A program made the translations under genes and the position numbers. A stretch of 64,000 nucleotides of DNA from SYLG01 sp965226945 (GTDB lineage Bacteria > Planctomycetota > Planctomycetia > Gemmatales > Gemmataceae): contig OZ245717.1 of NCBI GenBank assembly GCA_965226945.1, positions 7,440,001-7,504,000 of the forward strand. Direction: 5' to 3'. Under the pieces are notes generated by a model that worked only from the letters and a program-made list of their open reading frames with translations, made no database searches and was not told the origin of the DNA. Position 1 is the stretch's first letter, and every line of letters starts with the position of its first letter. Positions 9,685-17,749 of this stretch are shown in pieces.

Positions 9685-10977
9685 TCAGAGTGATCGACGG
9701 CGTTGTTCCGCTTCTTTCACGAGTCGTTCCACGGCATCATTGAACACCCTCGGCTCGGTGTATCCATCGAAGCGCTGGCGAATCGCGCCTTGATCGTCGA
9801 TCAAGTAAAAGACCGGAATCGCGTGAACTTTCCAGGTGGAGAAATAGTCGCGGCCTGAGTCGGATCGAGCCGCGGCAACCGGCCAGGTGACATTCTCCCT
9901 TTTGAGGAACGCCTGCAACTGCGCAACCTGATCCGATTCGCTGCGGTCCAAACCAAAAAGTGCAAAAGGCCGATCCTTCATGCGCGCAAGAAGATCGCGC
10001 TCGTGCGGGATCATGGCTTTACAGGGCACACAATACTGACCACCGAAACTGATGAGCACGACCTTGCCGCGTAGCGCGCTGAGCTTCAGCGGCTTGCCGG
10101 TGCTATCGGTGACGTCGACTTCCGGCGCGGTTTGGCCCACGGCCAATCGGCGAATGTCGACCGCTTCCATCGAATCCAAAAGCGCCTTGGCAACTTTGCC
10201 CATGGTCGTGGGCACGGGGAGACCTTCATCATCCTCGGTAAGACATGGCGTTTCGGCCTGATTTTCCTGGGCATGGTGGCAAATCGTTTCGACTTCCTCA
10301 ATGAGACCCAGTTCCTCTTCGGTGCCGAGAAACTCAAGATAATTCACTTGACCGACCGTCCGGGTGCGGGCGTGGCGATCGAGCACTTGCCACCGCAAGT
10401 GATGAGCCAGCGCCAGGCCCGCCTCAAGACGAACCTTCTCATCGCCGTGTTTCTTGTGGACGATGCGCAGGTAGGACTCCATCTCGGGAGCCGGGGAATA
10501 TGCCATCAAGTGGCAATGCCTTCCAAGCCGCACATCAGTCATATGGCCCGCCAGGCGTTCAAAGGCGGACTTCGCCTGGGCAGAACCGGAGAATTGAGTG
10601 ACCAGAAAGGTGTAAACCTCAAGCGCGGCCGGGTCTTCCGGGGCGTTTTTCACTAGCTCCCAAGCTCGTTGAGCATAGGAGTCATGGTCGACTGGTTTGA
10701 TCGTCGACCGTTCCGCCTCGGTGCGAGCGGCCAGACTCTTTTGCACCCACTGGCGCGTCTCCTCCTGATACGAAGTCGAGAGCTTGGCAAAGCGTTCTTG
10801 AATTTGCGACTTGCCGGGGGTCGCCGTGAACGACTCGGGCATTGGGGCCAATGGCGGTGTCCTGGGCCAAACCAACCAGGTCGTTGCGATGATGACAGCA
10901 ACCGCTACCAGGCCAACGGCGATTCGATGCCACAGTCGAGGAAAGGCGGATCGTGGGCTAGGCGACTTCACAGACAT
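9685..10977 (-). CDS. Membrane-anchored thioredoxin-like (TlpA/AhpC-TSA) protein
   Basis: The chosen ATG at 10977 sits just after GAGGAGA; the frame extends upstream to 11214 but without a ribosome site. The protein (430 aa) has a membrane anchor near residues 17-35 (IAVGLVAVAVIIATTWLVW). A helical region of about 230 residues resembling TPR-type packing follows. The C-terminal domain begins at VGQTAPEVDVTDSTGKPLKLSALRGKVV and contains YCVPCK, the CxxC redox pair of TlpA-like thioredoxins, then IPVFYLIDDQGAI with the cis-proline. It probably works outside the cytoplasm in thiol reduction or peroxide metabolism; the partner is unknown. Confidence 0.82.
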   Translation of the reverse strand: MSVKSPSPRSAFPRLWHRIAVGLVAVAVIIATTWLVWPRTPPLAPMPESFTATPGKSQIQERFAKLSTSYQEETRQWVQKSLAARTEAERSTIKPVDHDSYAQRAWELVKNAPEDPAALEVYTFLVTQFSGSAQAKSAFERLAGHMTDVRLGRHCHLMAYSPAPEMESYLRIVHKKHGDEKVRLEAGLALAHHLRWQVLDRHARTRTVGQVNYLEFLGTEEELGLIEEVETICHHAQENQAETPCLTEDDEGLPVPTTMGKVAKALLDSMEAVDIRRLAVGQTAPEVDVTDSTGKPLKLSALRGKVVLISFGGQYCVPCKAMIPHERDLLARMKDRPFALFGLDRSESDQVAQLQAFLKRENVTWPVAAARSDSGRDYFSTWKVHAIPVFYLIDDQGAIRQRFDGYTEPRVFNDAVERLVKEAEQRRRSL

Positions 10978-11133
10978 TCTCCTCAGATGGGATCGAGGCG
11001 TGCGAACTGAGAAAACTCCGTCAAGGTATTCTCGCATTTTCCTTGGGAAGGGAACTTTCCGTGCGGTCATTATCAAGGTCAATCGTCTGCGACACAAGAT
11101 CGTGCGATGAGGACCCGATCGCCCCAAGATGAC

Positions 11134-11164
11134 AAGAAGCCCCAGGCATCGCCTGGGGCTTCTT
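11134..11164 (-). terminator. Hairpin terminator after the sigma-WD40 gene
   Basis: A perfect 14-bp stem (11134-11147 with 11151-11164) closes a 3-nt ATC loop. It lies 47 bp beyond the stop of the sigma-WD40 gene. T-rich tracts are modest on both sides, so it could work in either direction. Confidence 0.7.
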
Positions 11165-11210
11165 CTTCTGTCCCTTTCCGCCCGGCCGCTTCCATGTTGC
11201 GAAAGCCGCC

Positions 11211-13124
11211 TCAATCTTGCTTCGGGATGGCCCCGGGTCTTTTATCCGTCTGCGGATCCCAAATTCGCAGAAATCCATCTTCCGCCACCGAAATGAACGC
11301 CGTTCCGTTTGGCCGGGCAACGATGTTGCGAATGGCCTTCGCATGGAGCTTGATTTCATCAAGCATCTTGCCGTTCTGAGCATCCCAGATCCGTAGCGTT
11401 CCATCGGTAGATCCGGTGGCAATCCGATTCCCCTGAGCCGAAAAAGCCACCGTGGTCAAGCCGCTCGATCGCGCTTTCCAGCGCGGCTTGCCGCTACGCG
11501 CATCCCAGGCATAAAGCGTTTTGCCGCCGCCATCGTGTCGCCTGGTGCCGTTCACCCCGGCCACCAGATCCATGGCCGGCGAAATGGCGATGTCGGCACA
11601 GGACGCGTCATCGTTGGCGTCGCCATCGGAGAGGTTTCGCCAAAGGAGCGATTGCATGGACGAAAGTTCCAGTTTGGACAGGGGCTGGTTCTTGGTCGCC
11701 GTCCAAAGCGGAGCGTTTGTTTCGAGTTTCCAGGCGCGGAAACTGTTGCCTGCCGTGACCAGGAACGAGCCGTCGTTCGAGAAGGCGACCGAGCAGGTCA
11801 AATTGCTTCGCTCAAAAAGCACTCCAGACGGTTTCCAGGTGCTCGTGTCGTAGAGATGCACCCAACCGCTGTGGCAGCCCACGGCAAGCGTTTTGCCGTC
11901 GGCGCTGGCGGCGACGGCGTAAACGATCAGGTTGTCGTCCCCGAGTCGAGTCTTGAGTGAGTAACCAGAAGGGCCCGCCACCCAAATTTCGACGCCGCCC
12001 TGATCGGTGCCCAGCGCCAGGGTTCTTTCATCGCCTACAAAGGCCATTCCCGTCACGGGCTTGGCGGCCTTGAATTCTTGAAGCACTTTCTCACTTTTGA
12101 AATCGATGAGATAGGCCTTCCCACCCGCACCGCCAGCGGCGACCACCTTGCCGTTGGAAGAAATTGCGACTGCTTGAAAGGGGTTCAATGTTTTGTGGTG
12201 AAACTCTTGAAATTTTCGCTCGGAGCGGCTTTCTGTTTGCGCTGGAGCCTGCTTTGGGGCCGGCTCGGAGGACGCATTCTCGATGGGGGCCGCCGACGCG
12301 TTGGCAATTTGTTCGGTGACGACGAGCGCCGCAGCGCCAAATACCAATGCGCAGAGCCCCAGCATGCAGGCCGACTGAAATTTCGCCCAGCCGAGCGATG
12401 GCAAAGCCGAGGCCGAAAATGCCGAAAAAGGCTGGCAGTTGATACCAGTCAAAAGGAGGGGACTTGAAGAGGGAGATAAAGCCGTTTGCACCGATAGGGC
12501 GACGATCGACGCGGAAGGAGAGGCCACCGCCTCGGCACCGGAAATCAAATAAGCCGTCAGGGCCGAGCCTGCCATGACCCCGCGCCGAGTCAGCCGTAGG
12601 GACAACAGTTTGCGCGCTTTTTCAAGACGGCGCCTCAGCGTGCTCGTTGTCCAGCCCAATTGCCCGGCCGCCCGTTCCAGGGACTGGCCTTCCAGGCAGC
12701 AAAGGATCAGCGGTTGGCGAAGCGTTTCCGGAAGCCGGTCCACCTCGTGATCGATCTGTGCTTGAACCTCCAGCGTTGCGGCATCTTCCACGGGAGATAC
12801 CGCATCGGACTTGGCGGCCTGCCGCTCGTGACGACGGCGGGAAGTCGATTGATCAAGCAACTGGAAGGAGGTGCGGCGAGCAACGCCGTAAAGCCAACTG
12901 CCAAGCGACGAGCGGTTGCGGATGGAACCAAGGTTTTGCGAAAGGACGAGAAAGGTGGCCTGAAACGCATCTTCGGCGTCCTGGCGGCGCTGGAGGATGC
13001 GCAGGCAAACACGATAAACCATGCCACCGTGGCGATGGACGATGGCATGAAACGCTTGTTCGTCTCGCCGCGACAAGAGTTGCTCAACGAGCGATCGGTC
13101 GCAAAGGTCTTCAATCGCTCGCAT
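11211..13124 (-). CDS. ECF sigma factor fused to a WD40 beta-propeller
   Basis: The start at 13124 follows GGGAGGT with ideal spacing; the longer frame to 13193 lacks one. Residues 1-90 are sigma region 2 (AFHAIVHRHGGMVYRVCLRIL, AEDAFQATFLVLSQ). Residues about 130-180 are region 4 (LPETLRQPLILCCLEGQSLERAAGQLGW) with the DNA-binding helix-turn-helix. A hydrophobic segment lies near residues 262-285 (ACMLGLCALVFGAAALVV). From about residue 310 to the end come WD40 blades with repeats such as VYAVAASADGKTLAVGCHSGWVHLYD and TVAFSAQGNRIATGSTDGTLRIWD. The layout predicts a membrane-tethered sigma factor with a propeller on the other side. Such fusions are known in Planctomycetes. The signal sensed and release mechanism are unknown. 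Confidence 0.9.
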   Translation of the reverse strand: MRAIEDLCDRSLVEQLLSRRDEQAFHAIVHRHGGMVYRVCLRILQRRQDAEDAFQATFLVLSQNLGSIRNRSSLGSWLYGVARRTSFQLLDQSTSRRRHERQAAKSDAVSPVEDAATLEVQAQIDHEVDRLPETLRQPLILCCLEGQSLERAAGQLGWTTSTLRRRLEKARKLLSLRLTRRGVMAGSALTAYLISGAEAVASPSASIVALSVQTALSPSSSPLLLTGINCQPFSAFSASALPSLGWAKFQSACMLGLCALVFGAAALVVTEQIANASAAPIENASSEPAPKQAPAQTESRSERKFQEFHHKTLNPFQAVAISSNGKVVAAGGAGGKAYLIDFKSEKVLQEFKAAKPVTGMAFVGDERTLALGTDQGGVEIWVAGPSGYSLKTRLGDDNLIVYAVAASADGKTLAVGCHSGWVHLYDTSTWKPSGVLFERSNLTCSVAFSNDGSFLVTAGNSFRAWKLETNAPLWTATKNQPLSKLELSSMQSLLWRNLSDGDANDDASCADIAISPAMDLVAGVNGTRRHDGGGKTLYAWDARSGKPRWKARSSGLTTVAFSAQGNRIATGSTDGTLRIWDAQNGKMLDEIKLHAKAIRNIVARPNGTAFISVAEDGFLRIWDPQTDKRPGAIPKQD

Positions 13125-13316
13125 GGGCACCTCCCTGGTCCGTTCACAAAAATCGTACGAAAGCGCGGTGGTCATGGCTCTGCCCTGATTCAATCCTTTG
13201 GGAATCCACCGAGTAGTGGGAGCCGGGCGTGCATTTGTTCAACTTTCTTGAAATTCGTCAAAAATCTTTCTGGTTGCCTGAGTTCATCCCCAAGAAGGTG
13301 AAAGAAAGTAGAGGGA

Positions 13317-13372
13317 GAAAACAAAAAACCGTTGGGAGAAAGGGAGACGGATGCTCACCTTTCTCCCAACGG
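13317..13372 (-). terminator. Intrinsic terminator of the Tat-exported protein gene
   Basis: A perfect 15-bp inverted repeat (13329-13343 with 13358-13372) with a 14-nt loop begins 49 bp past the stop at 13422. On the minus strand the stem is followed by TTTTTTGTTTTC, the expected U tract. Confidence 0.75.
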
Positions 13373-13421
13373 GGAGAGGGTTCCTTGTTCGTTGGCTCGG
13401 CCGTCGCGAAAGGCTGGAAGG

Positions 13422-14978
13422 TTAAACTTTCGCGAGCCGTTCCTTTGCTTCGCTGACCCCGGCCGCGGGCTGGCCGTAGGCGCTTGCCGTGACTTTCGCG
13501 AGGCCGATGGCGTGGCGCCAGGCAAGCCCGGGATGGCTTAAAGCCATATCTTCGACGACGGTGCGGTAATACTTTTCGCCGTGCAGCGCCCCATCTTCGG
13601 AGATGGCGTATTTGCGCAGCATCGCAAAGACCGCCTTGGTGTCGCACTTGCTCGTTGCGGGGTCCATGGCCGCAACGCACGCGGCCGCGCGATTCTGGTC
13701 CTTCCCCTTGATCGCCTCTTCGAGGGCGCCGAGCAGGGCGGTCGGCGCCAGTTTTTGCGCCTCTTCCATGGCCGTGGCGGCCGGGTAGGGTGTCCAGGCG
13801 GCAAAGTCGCCACCCCGTTCGAGCCGGTCGCGGGCGACCTGATGGGCGCCGAGGATCGCGCTGGTTGCCTTGGTGCGGTCGTTGCCGCGGCGGGCGATCG
13901 CACGCCAGGCGTTGGCCGAATCGGAGGCATGCACGCCTATCGAATCGCCATGGACGCTGCCAACGGGCTTATTCGGTTGGGCCTGCTTCGCCGGACGGCC
14001 CCGGTCGCGCAGGACAAGCTGGTTGGCCGCAAGGCTGACTGCTTCCGCGATGGCATCGGGCAAAATCCCTTCGGCGAGCGCCGCGCCGGCCGCTTGTGCT
14101 GCCTGGGCGGGGGTGCTGCTGAAGAGCGTTTGGCAAAAGCGATCGACCCAGTCGGAATCGACCGCGCGGTTGCCCAGCTTGCGCTCCAGGAGCTTATTTT
14201 CGCTGAGGATCTTGGGCAAAAGGTCGCGAACGTCTTTGAAAATGTTCGCATAGCTGGTTTGTTTTTCCGCCTTGACGCAGTAGTGGATCGACTGGCGCAA
14301 AAGTGAGTTGGCCCGGCCGACGCCCACGAAATCGACCAGATCCATCGAACGGGCAACCATGACGACCCGGTGGACTTCGGTCGCATCGTCGACCATGACC
14401 ATCAGTTCGTCCATGGCCTGGTTGGGGTTCTGCCGGCAGATGCCATTCAAGGTCGATTCTGCGGCGGCCAGATTGCAGGCTCGCACCTGTTCGCGCAAGG
14501 AGGTGCCGTCGCCCGAGGCGGCCTGGTTCAAGGCCGTCAGGTTATTTCGCTCCGAGCAGCCGCTTTCGTGCAGGCGGCTGGCATTGCGGTGGAGTATCTT
14601 CAATAGGGCCAGCGGCCGGGTCGTGGGATTGGGGTCTTCCATCGCCATACGGTAGGCCGGAGCCAATGCCATCAAAGTGTGAAACCCAATGTAGTCTTCG
14701 CCGCCAAAGGCGCGGGCATTGGCAAGTGAAGTGGCGCAAACGAGGTCTTCGAGGGTGACGCCCTCACGGAGTTTTTCGATCGCCTTTGCGATGATTTTGT
14801 CGGCGGGTGTCTCCTGAATGAAGCCGACCAGGCTTTCCCAGGGCCCGAAATTCAACGGAGGAGGACCCTGATCCACCTCGGTGGCCATAACGCGATAGGG
14901 CAGGGCCATGGTGCCGCCCACGCCCGCAATGATCGCGCCGCCGGCCACATCTTGGAAGAAGGCTCGTCGTGTCGACAT
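13422..14978 (-). CDS. Tat-exported protein of unknown function
   Basis: I do not recognise the family. The N-terminus STRRAFFQDVAGGAIIAGVGG is a twin-arginine signal with a glycine/alanine-rich hydrophobic core, so the protein (518 aa) is probably exported folded, perhaps with a cofactor. The rest is mostly alpha-helical and alanine-rich with no transmembrane segment. Cys and His are fairly frequent, for instance HRNASRLHESGCSERNN near residue 130 and VDDATEVHRVVMVARSM near 200, but I see no classical metal-binding motif. The ATG at 14978 is preceded by AGGGG. It stands alone, 112 bp upstream of the next operon's last gene, with its own terminator. Confidence 0.6.
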   Translation of the reverse strand: MSTRRAFFQDVAGGAIIAGVGGTMALPYRVMATEVDQGPPPLNFGPWESLVGFIQETPADKIIAKAIEKLREGVTLEDLVCATSLANARAFGGEDYIGFHTLMALAPAYRMAMEDPNPTTRPLALLKILHRNASRLHESGCSERNNLTALNQAASGDGTSLREQVRACNLAAAESTLNGICRQNPNQAMDELMVMVDDATEVHRVVMVARSMDLVDFVGVGRANSLLRQSIHYCVKAEKQTSYANIFKDVRDLLPKILSENKLLERKLGNRAVDSDWVDRFCQTLFSSTPAQAAQAAGAALAEGILPDAIAEAVSLAANQLVLRDRGRPAKQAQPNKPVGSVHGDSIGVHASDSANAWRAIARRGNDRTKATSAILGAHQVARDRLERGGDFAAWTPYPAATAMEEAQKLAPTALLGALEEAIKGKDQNRAAACVAAMDPATSKCDTKAVFAMLRKYAISEDGALHGEKYYRTVVEDMALSHPGLAWRHAIGLAKVTASAYGQPAAGVSEAKERLAKV

Positions 14979-15090
14979 GATGAAACCCCTGGGTAGAAGA
15001 GAGTGGGGGTCGAACAGGAAGGCTTTGAAAATTCTAAACGATGGACCGGACGAATGCTAGTTATAAAGATGAAGAAAACCTAAGAAGTGG

Positions 15091-16251
15091 TTAAAGGGAT
15101 GACCCCTTGGGTAATGGCAGCCGCACGGAAAACTCGGACCCGAGAGTTGGTCCTTCGCTTTTGGCCTCGATGGTCCCCCCATGCATTTCGGTCAAGCGCT
15201 TGACCAGGGAGAGACCGATGCCGAGGCCCCCTTGTGATTTCTCAAGCGATTGATCGACTTGCGAGAACATTTCGAAAATGCGCGGCAAGTGGTCGGCGGG
15301 GATGCCGATGCCGGTGTCCTTGACCGAAACCTTCACCGCCTGGTCGCCTTGTTTTTCGGCGGTTAGCCAGATCTTACCGCCATGCTCGGAGTATTTCGCG
15401 GCATTGGTAAGAAGGTTCATGAACACCTGGGCCAAGCGGGTTGGATCGGCATCGATCACGATCGACTCTTCCGGCAGCGATACCGTCAGCGCATGCCCCT
15501 TTTCTTGAATGACCGGCGTGCTCGTTTCCACCGCGCTGTGAATGATCGAGGCCAGGTCGGACCTTTCCTTGCGCAGTTCCAGCTTGCCGCGCGTAATGCG
15601 GCTGACATCGAGCAAATCGTCAACGAGCCGCACCAGTTGGGCGAGCTGCCGTTCCATGATCGTGCAGGCATGTTCGACAATTCGGGCCTGCGGGCCGGAA
15701 AGCCGGATCAATTGCAAACTATTGCGAATGGGGGCCAGAGGGTTGCGCAGTTCGTGTGCAAGGATCGCGAGAAACTCGTCCTTGCGGCGGTCGGCTTCCT
15801 TGAGCGCTTCGGCGTTTTGCTGGCTCTCAACCAAAAGCCTCGCCACTTCCTGGCGCTGCCGGTAGAGCTCAAAGAAAACATCGGCCTTGCTCTTGAGAAT
15901 GTGCGGCTCGATCGGCTTGTTCAGAAAATCGACCGCGCCCGCCTCGTAACCGCGAAACCTCCGGTTCTGATCGGCGGAGCCGGCGGTCACGAAGATGATC
16001 GGCACCCTCCGGGTGCGTTCGGTGCCGCGCATCAGTTCGGCCAGTTCGAAGCCGTCCATGTCCGGCATCTGCACATCGAGAATGGCCAGGGCGATTTCGT
16101 GCTTGAGCAGGAGCTCTAGTGCCTCGATTCCGGATTTGGCCTTGAGAAGGACAAGTCCCTCGCGGCGCAAAAGGGCCGCGAGCGCCAGCAGGTTTTCTTC
16201 GAGGTCATCGACCAGGAGGAAGTAGACGGATTCGGTCGGTGGTTGCATCAT
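15091..16251 (-). CDS. Response regulator-histidine kinase hybrid (REC-HisKA-HATPase)
   Basis: This soluble 386-residue protein has an N-terminal receiver (FLLVDDLEENLLALAALL, phosphoacceptor Asp in AILDVQMPDMDGF, KP in FLNKPIEP). A short coiled coil follows, then a HisKA domain with phosphorylatable His in ILAHELRNPLAPI and an HATPase_c domain (MNLLTNAAKYSEHGG, VKDTGIGIP, GGLGIGLSLV). The receiver-first order suggests the kinase is controlled by phosphorylation from another kinase, likely the large sensor encoded first in the same operon. Its start overlaps the cheB stop as ATGA. It has no output DNA-binding domain, so its target must be elsewhere. Confidence 0.9.
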   Translation of the reverse strand: MMQPPTESVYFLLVDDLEENLLALAALLRREGLVLLKAKSGIEALELLLKHEIALAILDVQMPDMDGFELAELMRGTERTRRVPIIFVTAGSADQNRRFRGYEAGAVDFLNKPIEPHILKSKADVFFELYRQRQEVARLLVESQQNAEALKEADRRKDEFLAILAHELRNPLAPIRNSLQLIRLSGPQARIVEHACTIMERQLAQLVRLVDDLLDVSRITRGKLELRKERSDLASIIHSAVETSTPVIQEKGHALTVSLPEESIVIDADPTRLAQVFMNLLTNAAKYSEHGGKIWLTAEKQGDQAVKVSVKDTGIGIPADHLPRIFEMFSQVDQSLEKSQGGLGIGLSLVKRLTEMHGGTIEAKSEGPTLGSEFSVRLPLPKGSSL

Positions 16252-16883
16252 GCTTGTTGAACAGCGTTAAGTAAATAAGCCGCGATCTCTGCAAGGCTCA
16301 GGGCCAGAGCGTTCGGGCAGGCCTCGAGCGCCGAGCGCGGCATCACTGCCGCGAGCGCTTGCTCGGGAATCTGCACGAGTCCCACGCCGCCGGCGTTCAT
16401 GACTGCTTTGAGGCCGGAGGTCCCATCACTGCTCGAACCGGTCAAGATAATCCCGATCACCTTGGGTCCGAAAGCGTCCGCCGCGGTCTCAAAGAGCACA
16501 TCGATCGCCGGGCGCGAATAGTGAACCGGCTCTTCGCTGGATAGCGAGAGTCGATTATCCGCCTCGACGAGCAAGTGATAGTCCGGCGGCGCCAAGTAAG
16601 CGGTGCCGGGCTGAATCGTCTCCTTGTCTTCCGCTTCGCGCACCCCGATCTGGCATTTGGATTGGATCAACTCCGCGAGAATGCTCTTCTTATCGGGCGG
16701 CAAGTGGACCACCACCAGGACCGGCAAGGCGAAGCCCTGTGGCAGCATGGTCAAAATCGCGCTGACGGCGTCGAGCGCCCCGGCCGAGGCCCCCATCACC
16801 ACGATCCGGGAGGGGAGGGATGGTTCCGTCTGGGCTATTTCGCGATCCAGCGCGAGACGACTGAAGGAGATCGCTTTTTTCAT
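16248..16883 (-). CDS. cheB: CheB-type protein-glutamate methylesterase domain protein
   Basis: The product is the CheB catalytic domain without the usual receiver domain (211 aa). The triad can be assigned by family pattern: Ser in VMGASAGALDAV, His in VVVHLPPDKKS, and Asp in ILTGSSSDGTSGL. In chemotaxis CheB removes methyl groups from receptors. Here it sits between CheR and hybrid kinases with no methyl-accepting receptor in the window, so it probably serves a non-chemotactic pathway. Its start overlaps the cheR stop as ATGA and its stop overlaps the next gene as ATGA. Confidence 0.9.
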   Translation of the reverse strand: MKKAISFSRLALDREIAQTEPSLPSRIVVMGASAGALDAVSAILTMLPQGFALPVLVVVHLPPDKKSILAELIQSKCQIGVREAEDKETIQPGTAYLAPPDYHLLVEADNRLSLSSEEPVHYSRPAIDVLFETAADAFGPKVIGIILTGSSSDGTSGLKAVMNAGGVGLVQIPEQALAAVMPRSALEACPNALALSLAEIAAYLLNAVQQA

Positions 16884-17749
16884 GACGGGACCTCCTTTTG
16901 GTAGATGCGGTGCGCGCGAGAAAATTCGCTGAAATCGTCGGCATGATCGCTGAAATGCAGGCTTTCCTTGGCGCCCAGACCCAGGAAACCTTTGCGGCTT
17001 AAGGAGTCCTTGAAGAGTCCAATCGCCCGATCCTGCAGCTCGCGATCAAAATAGATCAGGACATTACGGCAGGACACCAGTTGCATCTCGGCAAATACGG
17101 CATCGCTAACGAGGCTATGATCGGAAAACACCACGCGCTTGCGCAAACTCTTGTCGAATACGGCCGCCCCGTAACCGGCCGTGTAATAGTCGGAAAGCGA
17201 GGAGAGTCCCCCTGATTTGCGATGATTTTCGGTGAAGAGGGGAATGCGCTCGAGGTCGTACACCCCCGATTCCGCCTGTTTGAGTGCCTCGACATTGATA
17301 TCCGTTCCGTAGATCAGGGTCCGGTCTTCAAGACCTTCCTCGCGAAAGAGAATGGCCAGCGAATAAACCTCCTCGCCGCCGCTGCATCCGGCCACCCAGA
17401 CCTTCAAGGAGGGGTACGTTTTCAGATGGGGGACGACCTGTTCCCTTATGGCGCGGAAATATTCGGGATCGCGGAAAAGCTCGCTCACCTGGACCGTTAA
17501 ATACCCAAGAAGTTCAGGCAGGACCTGAGGATCGTGCAGAACGCGGCCTTGTAGTTCGGTGAAATTCCTGCACCCGAAGCGATCTCGCGCCTGGCTGAGC
17601 CGGCGCTTGATCGATGCCTGCGAGTATCCACGAAAATCGTAATGGTATTTACGATAGATCGCCTCCAAAAGCAGGTCGATTTCAATCGATTCGGTTGTGT
17701 TCGGCACCGGCCAATTCCCTTGCAATTGCCTTATTACCGGGGCATCCAA
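16880..17749 (-). CDS. cheR: CheR-type protein-glutamate O-methyltransferase
   Basis: This 289-residue S-adenosylmethionine-dependent methyltransferase has the CheR N-terminal helical domain (YDFRGYSQASIKRRL, resembling the beta-loop of CheR) and a catalytic domain. The catalytic domain contains LKVWVAGCSGGEEVYSLAI (SAM-binding loop), YGTDINVEAL and SCRNVLIYFD. Its start lies 16 bp inside the end of the upstream hybrid kinase gene, so the two are translationally linked. No chemoreceptor with methylation helices is seen; the substrate may be a region of the neighbouring sensor kinase, but that is inference. Confidence 0.9.
   Translation of the reverse strand: MDAPVIRQLQGNWPVPNTTESIEIDLLLEAIYRKYHYDFRGYSQASIKRRLSQARDRFGCRNFTELQGRVLHDPQVLPELLGYLTVQVSELFRDPEYFRAIREQVVPHLKTYPSLKVWVAGCSGGEEVYSLAILFREEGLEDRTLIYGTDINVEALKQAESGVYDLERIPLFTENHRKSGGLSSLSDYYTAGYGAAVFDKSLRKRVVFSDHSLVSDAVFAEMQLVSCRNVLIYFDRELQDRAIGLFKDSLSRKGFLGLGAKESLHFSDHADDFSEFSRAHRIYQKEVPS

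Noticed and set aside
13329..13372. The 15-bp inverted repeat as a mobile repeat element
   Set aside because: It has a U tract on the minus strand and the right distance from a stop, so it is best taken as a terminator.
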